Assembly (NCBI RefSeq): GCF_003952505.1
Contig: NZ_CP034450.1
Coordinates: forward strand, 5,022,001-5,086,000
Source: Mesorhizobium sp. M4B.F.Ca.ET.058.02.1.1
GTDB lineage: Bacteria; Pseudomonadota; Alphaproteobacteria; Rhizobiales; Rhizobiaceae
Direction: 5' to 3'
Length of the DNA stretch: 64,000 bases
The position numbers were made by a program, and so were the translations under genes. Below are positions 45,885 through 54,144 of this stretch, one piece after another. A model generated the notes under the pieces. That model had not been told where the DNA came from and did no database searches. It worked only from the letters and a program-made list of their open reading frames with translations. How positions within the stretch are numbered: position 1 is the stretch's first letter; each line of letters begins with the position of its first letter.

Positions 45885-47135
45885 TCAGTGAAGCGACCTG
45901 ATCGCGTTCATTATGTCAGGCTCGGCCTTGTCGCCGTCGAAAGCGTCGACAATGCCGAAGGCACCGCCATAGCCCCACACCGACCAGGAGAAGCCGTGCG
46001 CCTCGGCGCGCCCAATCATCTGACTGACATAGGCGGCGCGGTATTCGGCGGGCATCACATAGGCGTTGCCGTATTCCTGGCGGATCATCCCGAATTCGCC
46101 GAGCGTGATGTTTTCCGGTCTTATCCCGTTGGCTTTCGCCCACGCTTCGACCGTCTTGAACGGCGCATCCATGATGCCGAGCAGCTTGTCGTCGCTGTCC
46201 ATGCTGGCGACCTGCTCGTCGAGATAGGCAAGCATGCCGCTCCGGCGCGTCCATGGCGCCTCGGCCTTGATCCGGGCGCGGATCGTGTCCAGCGCCACAT
46301 CGAGCTGCCCCTGCGGCACGGCTGTCAGCGGAAAGGGCAGGCCGGTGACATAGCGGATGAAGTCGCCGGCCCAGGTCGCGCCCTGATGGGTGAGCAGGAA
46401 CGGATCGTAGGAATGGAAGGACCAGATGATGTTGTCGTCGGCGATCAGCTTCGGGTCGATCCTGGCCAGCGACGCGGCGTTGGAATAGCAGGCGCCGGTG
46501 AGGATCAGCGTCAACCTGGTGGCCGAGGAGCGCGCCGCCGCGAATAGCTTCTTCTGGCGCTCCGGCCAGAGATTTGTGCCGTCGCCGTCGCAGTCGACGA
46601 TCGGCTCGTTCATCGGCTCGAAAGCGACCTGGCCCGGATCCTCGTTTGACAGCGTGCGCGCCATCTTGCGCACCATATCGACATAGGCGTCGAAGGTCCC
46701 GGGGTCGTCCATCACCTGCCCCATGCCAATCTTGCGGTTGCCGCCGGCGGGGATCAGATGCATGTCAACGATCACCTTCAGCCCGGCGCGGTTGATCATG
46801 CGCGCCGAGTCCAGCACGCTGGCGTAGAGGTCGTCGCGCAGCGCAAGTGTCTCTTCGGACAGGAAGGGGGAGGGGTCGACCGGCATGCGCAGGAAATCGA
46901 AGCCGGCATCTTTGAGCGCCTTGAGGTCATCCTCCTTGAGGAACTTTCGCCATTCCGGATAGGGCAGGATGGCGTTCGGGTCGTTCCATTTCTCCTCGCC
47001 GGTCCAGGTCGTCCACTGGTCGAGATTGAGGCCGCGCTTCATCGAGAACGTCGCGGCATAGGCGGGCAATGCCAAAGCCCCAAGCGCCAGCAGTGCCGCC
47101 ATCAAGGTCTTGATCATCGCGCCCAACAGTGCCAT
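45885..47135 (-). CDS. Secreted GH5 family glycoside hydrolase (cellulase-like)
   Basis: About 416 aa. An N-terminal hydrophobic signal (LMAALLALGALALPAYAA) precedes MKRGLNLDQWTTW. The catalytic acid/base is in FEPMNEP, and the nucleophile Glu is in ITLGEFGMIRQ. Other GH5 blocks are GFDFLRMPVDPSPFLS and GLKVIVDMHLIP. Likely hydrolyses beta-1,4 or beta-1,3 glucans in the periplasm or outside. The start may be 47135 or 47117. It is divergent from ybgC and not part of a visible polysaccharide cluster. Confidence 0.88.
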   Translation of the reverse strand: MALLGAMIKTLMAALLALGALALPAYAATFSMKRGLNLDQWTTWTGEEKWNDPNAILPYPEWRKFLKEDDLKALKDAGFDFLRMPVDPSPFLSEETLALRDDLYASVLDSARMINRAGLKVIVDMHLIPAGGNRKIGMGQVMDDPGTFDAYVDMVRKMARTLSNEDPGQVAFEPMNEPIVDCDGDGTNLWPERQKKLFAAARSSATRLTLILTGACYSNAASLARIDPKLIADDNIIWSFHSYDPFLLTHQGATWAGDFIRYVTGLPFPLTAVPQGQLDVALDTIRARIKAEAPWTRRSGMLAYLDEQVASMDSDDKLLGIMDAPFKTVEAWAKANGIRPENITLGEFGMIRQEYGNAYVMPAEYRAAYVSQMIGRAEAHGFSWSVWGYGGAFGIVDAFDGDKAEPDIMNAIRSLH

Positions 47136-47187
47136 CCGGTTCCAGCGCCGCAACACCTGCCTGCTCGGGCCAGAAAAGGAAAGCGCG

Positions 47188-47661
47188 ATGGACGATCATG
47201 GTGAATCGGCGGCGCTCGGCGCGGGGCTTTCCGGCGCGCTGACGGAATTCGGCCATCGGCTGATGGCGCGGGTCTACTATGCCGATACCGATTTCTCCGG
47301 CGTCGTCTACCACGCCCGCTATCTCGAATTCTTCGAGCGCGGCCGCTCCGATTATCTGAGGCTCGCCGGCGTCCATCACACCGAGCTTGCCGATGGCAAG
47401 CATGGCGAGCGCATCGTCTGGGTGGTCAGGCGCATGGAGATAGACTTCAAGAGTCCCGCCCGCATGGACGACATCCTGACCATCGAGACGCGCACCGAGG
47501 ATATTTCCGGCGCCCGCATCTTCATGGCGCAGCAGCTGAAGCGCGGCGACGAGGTGCTGGTCGAGGCGAAGGTCGAGGCGGCGATCATCGGCGAGAACGG
47601 CCGGCCGAGGCGCTTTCCGAGGGAGTGGGTCGCAGCGTTTATGCCAAAGGCAAGCGACTGA
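47188..47661 (+). CDS. ybgC: Tol-Pal system acyl-CoA thioesterase YbgC
   Basis: 157 aa hot-dog fold. MARVYYADTDFSGVVYHARYLEFFERGRSDYLR carries the catalytic Asp (YYADTDFSG) and the YxxxxExAR-type helix. It heads the tol-pal cluster, as in most proteobacteria, and is 307 bp from tolQ. AAGGA lies 8 nt before ATG 47188. Confidence 0.95.
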   Translation: MDDHGESAALGAGLSGALTEFGHRLMARVYYADTDFSGVVYHARYLEFFERGRSDYLRLAGVHHTELADGKHGERIVWVVRRMEIDFKSPARMDDILTIETRTEDISGARIFMAQQLKRGDEVLVEAKVEAAIIGENGRPRRFPREWVAAFMPKASD

Positions 47662-47968
47662 TATTTCGGCCCTCGGCGACCTCCGCAGCCATTTGATCGA
47701 CAGATGCGAGCAGCGACCCTGCGATATGGGGCGCGGCAATGCGCCGCGCTTCATATCATAACCCATCCTTAACCATAACGGTTCATGAAGAGATTGGTGA
47801 AGATTGGCGGAATCCGAACGCCTTCCTTTCACCAATATTTGCCCCGAAAAGGCCGCGAAACGGTGCATTCGGGGTGATCCCGCAAGCTTCAAGCTCGCGC
47901 GAACGGACCACAAGGGATGCCCATGGGCCCAGCCGCCAGCGACGCCCGGAAAATCTAAGGACGTAACC
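47662..47968. other. Intergenic region before tolQ
   Basis: No gene is seen. A small dyad AACC-N5-GGTT (47771-47783), preceded by TT to give TTAACCAT, is the only notable motif. It resembles half of a CtrA box, but the second TTAA is missing. The tolQRAB promoter probably lies here. Confidence 0.4.
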
Positions 47969-48679
47969 ATGGAAAACATCGCACTCGCCGAACCGGGCGC
48001 GCATTTATCGATTTGGGCGCTGTTCATGCAGGCCAGCTGGGTCGTCAAGCTGGTCATGATCGGCCTGCTCTGCGCCTCGATCTGGACCTGGGCGATCATC
48101 GTCGACAAGCTCGTCGCCTATGGCCGCATGCGGCTGGCGCTGAACCGCTTCGAGCAGGTGTTCTGGTCGGGCCAGTCGCTGGAAGAGCTCTACCGTACGC
48201 TCGCCGACCGCAAGACCACCGGCATGGGCGCGATCTTCGTCGCCGCCATGCGCGAATGGAAGAAGAGCTTCGAGAAGGGAGCGAAATCGCCGCTCGGCCT
48301 GCAGACCCGCATAGACAAGGCGATGGACCTGGCGCTGACGCGCGAGATGGAGCGGCTGGAGGGACGGCTCGGCTTCCTCGCCACCACCGGTTCGGCCGCG
48401 CCCTTCATCGGCCTTTTCGGGACCGTCATCGGTATCATGACCTCGTTCCAGGCCATTGCCGCTTCGAAGAATACCAGCCTGTCGGTGGTCGCGCCCGGCA
48501 TCGCCGAGGCGCTGCTCGCCACCGCCATCGGCCTGCTCGCGGCCATCCCGGCTGTCATCGCCTACAACAAGCTGTCATCAGACGCGAACAAGATCGCCGT
48601 GCGCATGGAAGGGTTCTCGGATGAGTTCTCCGCCATACTCTCGCGGCAAATCGATGAAAAAGTCGCGCAGAAGGCCTGA
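47969..48679 (+). CDS. tolQ: Tol-Pal system proton channel subunit TolQ
   Basis: 236 aa, three membrane spans (residues ~18-40, ~135-160, ~175-195). Conserved channel blocks are GFLATTGSAAPFIGLFGTVIGIMTSFQ and APGIAEALLATAIGLLAAIPAVIAYN. Works with TolR to energise TolA and Pal during constriction. AAGGA is upstream of ATG 47969; the longer open frame to 47804 is unlikely. Confidence 0.97.
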   Translation: MENIALAEPGAHLSIWALFMQASWVVKLVMIGLLCASIWTWAIIVDKLVAYGRMRLALNRFEQVFWSGQSLEELYRTLADRKTTGMGAIFVAAMREWKKSFEKGAKSPLGLQTRIDKAMDLALTREMERLEGRLGFLATTGSAAPFIGLFGTVIGIMTSFQAIAASKNTSLSVVAPGIAEALLATAIGLLAAIPAVIAYNKLSSDANKIAVRMEGFSDEFSAILSRQIDEKVAQKA

Positions 48680-48688
48680 GGTACGATC

Positions 48689-49141
48689 ATGGGTATGTCC
48701 GTAGGCATGGCGGGACGCGGCGGGCGCGGCCACAGGCGGCGCGGCCGCCATCACGGTCTGATGTCGGAAATCAACGTCACGCCGATGGTCGACGTGATGC
48801 TGGTGCTTTTGATCATCTTCATGGTCGCGGCGCCGCTCCTGACGGTCGGCGTGCCGATCGACCTGCCGGATACGCAGGCCAAGGCGATGAATGTCGATAC
48901 GCAGCCGATTACCGTCTCGATCAACGCCTCCGGCCAGATCTACCTGCAGGAAACCGAGATCCCGATCGAGGAGCTGGTGGCCAAGCTGCAGGCGATCTCC
49001 AAGACCGGCTATGACGAGCGCATCTTCATCCGCGGCGACAAGCTGACAGACTACGGCACCGCCATGAAGGTGATGGCCCGCATTTCTGCGGCCGGATACA
49101 AGAACATCGGCCTGGTTTCGCTGCAGGAACAGGATCAGTAG
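48689..49141 (+). CDS. tolR: Tol-Pal system protein TolR
   Basis: 150 aa. A Gly/Arg-rich N-terminus (GRGGRGHRRRGRHHG) is followed by SEINVTPMVDVMLVLLIIFMVAAP, the single span with the proton-path Asp, then a periplasmic ExbD/TolR domain ending DYGTAMKVMARISAAGYKNIGLVS. 9 nt after tolQ. Confidence 0.97.
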   Translation: MGMSVGMAGRGGRGHRRRGRHHGLMSEINVTPMVDVMLVLLIIFMVAAPLLTVGVPIDLPDTQAKAMNVDTQPITVSINASGQIYLQETEIPIEELVAKLQAISKTGYDERIFIRGDKLTDYGTAMKVMARISAAGYKNIGLVSLQEQDQ

Positions 49142-49148
49142 AAGCAAG

Positions 49149-50306
49149 ATGAGGACGGGCCTCACCACATCGGTGATCTTGCATACGGTGGCGCTGGCCT
49201 TCGGGCTGTTCACGCTGTCGTCGCCGCCTGCCATGCCTGCGTCCGATGTCGAGTCGGTGGCGGTTGACATCGTGCCGATGGAGGCCATCGCGCAGACACT
49301 GCAGGGCGACAAGAAGGCGGTGATGCATGACAAGCCGGCGCCGACGCCGACCAAGCGCCCGGACATCGTCCCCGATGCGCAGAAGGTCGGCGAAAACAGC
49401 GTCGATACCGACAAGCCGATCACGGACGAGGCCAAGCCGAAGCCGGTCGACCTGACATCGGCGCCGCCGCCGGCGCCAACGCCGACCGAAAAGCCGAAGC
49501 CCGAGGACGCGCCGAAGCCGAAGGAGACGCCGAAGCCGACGCCGGCAACGGAAGTGGCGCCGGTGCCGCAGCCGAAGGAAGAGGTCAAGCCCGAGCCGGT
49601 CAAGCAGGTGGAACCGAAGCCGACGCCGGCCAAGGAGCCGACACCAGCGCCGCAGCCGGACAAGACCGCGGCCATCCAGCCGAAGGAAGAGGTCAAGCCG
49701 GACGCCGTTGCTGAGGCCATTGCCCAAGAACCGCCGACCGAGACGACGCAGCTTCCAGACTCCGCGCCGGCGCCCGAGGCGCGGCCGAAGCCGCAGCCGG
49801 CCCAGGCCGAGAGCGCCAAGGCGCCGGACCGCAAGGACGCCGACAAGCCGGTCAAGGAAGCGTCGTCGAAGCCGAAGTCGGAAGACAAGCAGTTCAACGC
49901 GGACGAGATAACGGCGCTGCTCGACAAGCAGAAGCCTTCCGGTGGCGGCGCCAAGCGCTCGGCCCAGCAGGCTTCGCTCGGCGGCGAAAAGGACCAGGGC
50001 CAGAAACTCTCAAGGTCGGAACAAGGGGCGTTGGAAGACCAGCTCGGCCATTGCTGGACCCTCCCGGTCGGCCTCGAAGGTTCCGAGGATTTCACCGTGG
50101 TCGTTCGCTTCAACCTGAACGCCTCCGGTAAGTTGGAAGGCCGCCCGACTGTCGAAAAGTCCAGCGGCAACCCCCAGTTCGACGCCAGTGCGGTTCGCGC
50201 CGTGCAGAAATGTGATGTCGCCGGGCTGCAGGTGCCCGCCGGCAAGCAGGACATATGGTCCGATGTTCGCGTCAACTTTGATCCGAGAGCGATGCTTGGC
50301 CTGTAG
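49149..50306 (+). CDS. tolA: Tol-Pal system protein TolA
   Basis: 385 aa. The N-terminal anchor (TTSVILHTVALAFGLFTLS, with the SxxxH pattern that contacts TolQR) is followed by a long Pro/Lys/Glu-rich spacer (~residues 50-260) built of PKEEVKPEP- and TPAPTPTEKPKP-like units, and a C-terminal TolA/TonB-like domain (LGHCWTLPVGLEGSEDFTVVVRFNLN...FDASAVRAVQKC). The spacer replaces the Ala-rich helix of E. coli TolA. Such Pro density is a likely EF-P target. Confidence 0.93.
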   Translation: MRTGLTTSVILHTVALAFGLFTLSSPPAMPASDVESVAVDIVPMEAIAQTLQGDKKAVMHDKPAPTPTKRPDIVPDAQKVGENSVDTDKPITDEAKPKPVDLTSAPPPAPTPTEKPKPEDAPKPKETPKPTPATEVAPVPQPKEEVKPEPVKQVEPKPTPAKEPTPAPQPDKTAAIQPKEEVKPDAVAEAIAQEPPTETTQLPDSAPAPEARPKPQPAQAESAKAPDRKDADKPVKEASSKPKSEDKQFNADEITALLDKQKPSGGGAKRSAQQASLGGEKDQGQKLSRSEQGALEDQLGHCWTLPVGLEGSEDFTVVVRFNLNASGKLEGRPTVEKSSGNPQFDASAVRAVQKCDVAGLQVPAGKQDIWSDVRVNFDPRAMLGL

Positions 50307-50345
50307 CCTGAGCACCCGAAAAATCAGCAAGAGAAGCGAGAAGAC

Positions 50346-51650
50346 ATGAAATCCATCCTCAAGCCGCTCCTGGTGGTCGCCGCAATGGCGATGGGCATAA
50401 TTTCTGTCGCCACCTTGCCTGCTCGAGCAACCCTCGAGCTCAACGTCAACAAAGGCAATGTCGAGCCGATGCCGATAGCCATCCCCGACTTTCAGGGAGA
50501 GCTTGGCGCGCAGATATCGGAGATCGTAACCGCCGATCTGAAACGGTCCGGACTGTTCGCGCCGATCGACAAGGCCGCCTTTGTCGAAAAGATCACGAAC
50601 CCAGATGCGGCGCCGCGCTACGAGGACTGGAAGGTCATCAACGCGCAGGCGCTGGTGACCGGCAGCGTGAACAAGGAGGCGGACGGCCGCATCCGCGCCC
50701 AGTACCGGCTGTGGGATATTTTTGGCAACACGCAGCTGGCCGGCGAGCAGTTTTTCGCCAACGACGCCAATCAGCGCCGTGTCGCTCATATCATCGCCGA
50801 TGCGATCTATGAGAAGATTACCGGCGAAAAGGGCTATTTCGACACGCGCGTCGTCTTCATCGACGAATCCGGCGCCAAGAATGCGCGCAAGAAGCGGCTC
50901 GCCATCATGGACCAGGACGGCGCCAACGTGCGCTATCTGTCCGACGGCCGCTCGATCGTGCTGACACCGCGCTTCTCGCCGAACCGGCAGGAAATCACCT
51001 ACATGTCCTATGAGAGCGGCCAGCCGAAGGTCTATCTACTGCAGATCGAGACCGGGCAGCGCGAATTGGTCGGCAACTTCCCCGGCATGACGTTCGCGCC
51101 GCGCTTCTCGCCCGACGGCCAGAAGGTGATCATGAGCCTGCTGCGCGACGACGGCAATTCCAACATCTTCGCCATGGACCTGAGGAGCCGCTCGACCACA
51201 AGGCTGACCAATTCCACCGCCATCGATACCTCGCCGTCCTATTCGCCCGACGGCAGCCAGGTGGTGTTCACCTCCGACCGCGGCGGCCGCGCGCAGATCT
51301 ACGTAATGGGCGCCGACGGCTCCGGCCAGACCCGCATATCGTTCGGCGACGGCGTCTATTCGACGCCGGTGTGGTCGCCGCGCGGCGACCTCATCGCCTT
51401 CACCAAGCAGACCGGCGGCGAGTTCCAGATCGGCGTCATGAAGACCGACGGCTCAGGCGAGCGCATTCTGTCGTCCGGCTTCCAGCAGGAGGGACCGACT
51501 TGGGCGCCCAACGGCCGCGTGCTGATGTTCTTCCGCGACTCAGCCGGCGGTCCGAAGCTGGTTTCGGTCGACCTCACCGGCCGCAACGAGCAGTCGATCC
51601 CGACCTCGAACTTCGCGTCCGACCCGGCCTGGTCGCCGCTGCTTGAGTGA
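50346..51650 (+). CDS. tolB: Tol-Pal system beta-propeller protein TolB
   Basis: 434 aa. A signal peptide (ends LPARA) is followed by the N-terminal TolB domain ([34 protein letters not shown]), then a six-bladed propeller with repeats like [32 protein letters not shown] and [30 protein letters not shown]. Periplasmic partner of Pal. The next 0.67 kb before pal holds an inserted element. Confidence 0.97.
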   Translation: MKSILKPLLVVAAMAMGIISVATLPARATLELNVNKGNVEPMPIAIPDFQGELGAQISEIVTADLKRSGLFAPIDKAAFVEKITNPDAAPRYEDWKVINAQALVTGSVNKEADGRIRAQYRLWDIFGNTQLAGEQFFANDANQRRVAHIIADAIYEKITGEKGYFDTRVVFIDESGAKNARKKRLAIMDQDGANVRYLSDGRSIVLTPRFSPNRQEITYMSYESGQPKVYLLQIETGQRELVGNFPGMTFAPRFSPDGQKVIMSLLRDDGNSNIFAMDLRSRSTTRLTNSTAIDTSPSYSPDGSQVVFTSDRGGRAQIYVMGADGSGQTRISFGDGVYSTPVWSPRGDLIAFTKQTGGEFQIGVMKTDGSGERILSSGFQQEGPTWAPNGRVLMFFRDSAGGPKLVSVDLTGRNEQSIPTSNFASDPAWSPLLE

Positions 51651-51657
51651 GCGGTCG

Positions 51658-52122
51658 AAAAGGAGAATTGAAGAACTGATGAAATGAAGAATTGAAGAAT
51701 GGAGAAAGAGGGCAGTTACATCAAGCGCGCCAAGGATTTGGAAGTCTATAGGCGTGCTTATGCAGCTTCCCTCGACGTCCACAGAGCGACGCTCGTTTTT
51801 CCGAAAATCGAGCAATACGCACTGCCGACCAAATGCGTCGATCCAGCAAGGCGATTTGCGCCAATCTGGCGGAGGGCTTCGCCAAGCAGACCCATTCCAG
51901 ACCCGAATTCGCGCGGTTCATTTCGATGGCTATGGGATCCTGCAGCGAAGTTGAAAAGTGGATTTCGTATGCGTTCGATCTTGGTTACATCACGCAAGCG
52001 CAACGCGACGAATGGCAGCAATCCTACGTCCACATCTATGGAATGCTGGTGAATCTGAGGGAGAGATTGAAGTGATCCTTTTCCTCAATTCCCCAATTCT
52101 TCAGTTCTTCAATTCCCCTTTT
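51658..52122. mobile_element. 465-bp element with 42-nt inverted repeats, between tolB and pal
   Basis: The left arm (51658-51699, starting AAAAGGAGAATTGAAGAACT) and the right arm (52081-52122, complement starting AAAAGGGGAATTGAAGAACT) align without gaps over 42 nt with 36 identities as an inverted repeat. Each arm also contains an internal direct repeat of the GAATTGAAGAA type. They enclose one frameshifted four-helix-bundle (S23/IVS-like) gene that begins exactly where the left arm ends. GC is well below that of the flanking tol genes. No target-site duplication is evident. The layout recalls the stem-plus-ORF intervening sequences of bacterial 23S rRNA genes, but this copy sits in an intergenic gap. 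Confidence 0.75.
51699..52075 (+). pseudogene. Four-helix-bundle (S23/IVS-type) protein gene, frameshifted
   Basis: The frame from ATG 51699 gives the family start (IKRAKDLEVYRRAYAASLDVHRATLVFPKIEQYAL). The continuation, QMRRSSKAICANLAEGFAKQ then ARFISMAMGSCSEVEKWISYAFDLGYI, is in the next frame and ends at 52075. The switch is at CTGCCG (51822-51827), where family members need one more base (Leu-Ala-Asp-Gln-Met). A single-base deletion therefore breaks the gene. Intact it would have ~125 aa. Family members include proteins from 23S rRNA intervening sequences and relatives of Avd of diversity-generating retroelements. Confidence 0.82.
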
Positions 52123-52316
52123 TCACAGGCTGGTCGCGTTTTGGCCGCATTTCCGCCTACGGTCCGCGCGCATTGTCGCCCTTGGTAATGCGTGGGCGTA
52201 ACGGCCGCGGACGGCGGCCTAATACCAAATTTTAACCGTGTTTCTTGAATGCCGGTTAACCCAAACGTGGTTACTGGGTGATCAACGAAATCACTCGAAT
52301 GCGAAGGAGAGGCGGC

Positions 52317-52823
52317 ATGGGCCGTATCGCAGCACTTACCAGAAACCCGGCCATGATCGCGCTGGTGGCGGCACTCGCCATCACGGGTTGCGCCTCGAAG
52401 AAGACCCCGAACAGCGCGGCCGATCTCGGCCTCAACGGCGCGGGCGCCGCGACGCCGGGCTCCGCCCAGGATTTCACCGTCAACATCGGCGACCGTATCT
52501 TCTTCGACACGGATTCGTCCTCGATCCGCGCCGACGCGCAGACGACGCTGTCGCGCCAGGCGCAGTGGCTGAACCAGTACAAGCAGTATGCCATCGTCAT
52601 CGAGGGCCATGCCGACGAGCGCGGCACGCGTGAGTACAATCTGGCGCTCGGCGCCCGCCGCGCCGCCGCCACCCGCGACTTCCTGGTCTCCAAGGGCGTT
52701 TCGGCCCAGCGCCTGAAGACGATCTCCTACGGCAAGGAGCGCCCGGTCGCCGTTTGCGACGACATCTCCTGCTGGTCGCAGAACCGCCGCGCCGTCACCA
52801 CGCTTTCGGGCGCCGGATCCTGA
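52317..52823 (+). CDS. pal: Peptidoglycan-associated lipoprotein Pal
   Basis: 168 aa. Lipoprotein signal with lipobox AITGC (Cys ~24). The C-terminal OmpA-like domain has FDTDSSSI, VIEGHADERGTREYNLALGARRA and KERPVAVCDD. Outer-membrane anchor of the Tol-Pal complex. AAGGAG lies 8 nt before ATG 52317. The 194 bp upstream (52123-52316) likely hold a separate promoter. Confidence 0.97.
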   Translation: MGRIAALTRNPAMIALVAALAITGCASKKTPNSAADLGLNGAGAATPGSAQDFTVNIGDRIFFDTDSSSIRADAQTTLSRQAQWLNQYKQYAIVIEGHADERGTREYNLALGARRAAATRDFLVSKGVSAQRLKTISYGKERPVAVCDDISCWSQNRRAVTTLSGAGS

Positions 52824-52850
52824 TTGGCAAAAATACAACAGCACCATGCG

Positions 52851-52877
52851 AAAGGCGGCCAAATGGCCGCCTTTTTC
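52851..52877 (+). terminator. Terminator after pal
   Basis: AAAGGCGGCC (52851-52860) pairs with GGCCGCCTTT around AAAT, followed by a T-run. It separates pal from cpoB. Confidence 0.9.
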
Positions 52878-53000
52878 ATATCCAGCGCCCTGAAACAAAA
52901 TTTGGCCGAAGTCTCGCGCCCTGCTATGAGCCGAGGGCGCTTGGTCCCACTCTGAATCGGAAGGGCGCAACGGGCTATCAATTTCACGGCGAGAGAAAGA

Positions 53001-54086
53001 ATGCATTTCAGAACGGTCCTCAGCGGCACGCTTGCGCTGCTGCTCGTATCAAGCATCGCCGCCCCGGCAGCCGGCACGGGGCAGCCTGCCGATAGCGGGT
53101 TCTCCTTCCACCTGCCGACGCTCGGCATTTTCGGCGACAAGAAGAAACCGCAACAGCAGCAGATCGCGCAGCAGGACGGCGCCGGCGCCACTGGCCTGGA
53201 AGACCAACTCAGGCAGATGAACGGCAAGATCGAGGAACTCAATTTCCAGATACTGCAGATGCAGGAGCAGATCCGCAAGCAGCAGGAGGACAACGAGTTC
53301 CGCTTCCAGCAACTCGAGGGCGGCACGCAAGGCGGGCAGCAGCCGGCCAGCCAGAAGAAGTCGGAGGCCGCACCGCCTCCGAGCGGCGATGGCAATAGCG
53401 ACAATGGCACCGACAACAGTGTCGCCGCGGCCCCGGCGACCCAGCCGCCGGCCGATGCGGGCGCCCAGTCGTCCGGCGGCGGCCAGAGCGTCGGCGAGGT
53501 CATCGTGGAATCGCAGACGGGCGACCCCGGCAAGGTAATCACCGGCGCGCCGCCGAAGCCGTTCGGCACCATCACCGTCGACAAGAACGGCAATGTGGTG
53601 AACGCCGACGAAAACACTCAGGCCACCGCCCCGGCGGCGCCGGCCGCAACCGCCGAAGGCACCAAGTCCGGAGGCACTGTGGTTGCCGCATTGCCTTCGA
53701 CCAACGATCCGGACGAGCTCTACCGCAACTCCTACCAGTTCATCCTGTCGGGCGATTACGGCACCGCCGAACAGGGTTTCCGCGATCACATCGGCCGCTT
53801 CCCCAAGGACTCCAGGGCGGCGGACGCCCACTATTGGCTTGGTGAATCGCTGCTCGGCCAGCAGAAATACCGCGACGCGGCCGAGGTTTTCCTCGCCGCC
53901 AGCAAGGACTACCCGAAGGCCAAGAAGGCTCCCGACATGCTCCTGAAGCTCGGCGTGTCGCTGGTCGGGCTGAAGCAGAACGATGTGGCCTGCGCCACTT
54001 TCGGCGAGATCGGCAAGCGTTATCCCGACATCTCCAGCGCGCTCAAGGAGCGCGTCAAGCAGGAACGGGCGCTCGCGGCGTGTTAG
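53001..54086 (+). CDS. cpoB: Tol-Pal associated periplasmic protein CpoB (YbgF)
   Basis: 361 aa. A signal peptide (residues 1-24) is followed by a coiled-coil trimerisation region (GLEDQLRQMNGKIEELNFQILQMQEQIRKQQEDNEFRFQQLEGG, ~63-107), a low-complexity linker, then C-terminal TPRs (DELYRNSYQFILSGDYGTAEQGFRDHIGRFPKDSRAADAHYWLGESLLGQQKYRDAAEVFLAA). Coordinates outer-membrane constriction with peptidoglycan synthesis in E. coli. The upstream frame reaches into the pal terminator region, and ATG 53001 is the natural start. Confidence 0.94.
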   Translation: MHFRTVLSGTLALLLVSSIAAPAAGTGQPADSGFSFHLPTLGIFGDKKKPQQQQIAQQDGAGATGLEDQLRQMNGKIEELNFQILQMQEQIRKQQEDNEFRFQQLEGGTQGGQQPASQKKSEAAPPPSGDGNSDNGTDNSVAAAPATQPPADAGAQSSGGGQSVGEVIVESQTGDPGKVITGAPPKPFGTITVDKNGNVVNADENTQATAPAAPAATAEGTKSGGTVVAALPSTNDPDELYRNSYQFILSGDYGTAEQGFRDHIGRFPKDSRAADAHYWLGESLLGQQKYRDAAEVFLAASKDYPKAKKAPDMLLKLGVSLVGLKQNDVACATFGEIGKRYPDISSALKERVKQERALAAC

Positions 54087-54144
54087 CTTTCCGCTTGCCT
54101 GTCGGTGTCCCCAAATCGGGACCACTTTTAGGCGACACCCAGTG

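Noticed and set aside
47765..47785. CtrA box upstream of tolQ
   Set aside because: Only one TTAA is present (TTAACCAT); the second half seven bases on is missing.
51658..52122. Diversity-generating retroelement, because Avd is related to the four-helix-bundle family
   Set aside because: No reverse transcriptase and no template or variable repeat pair are present within the window.
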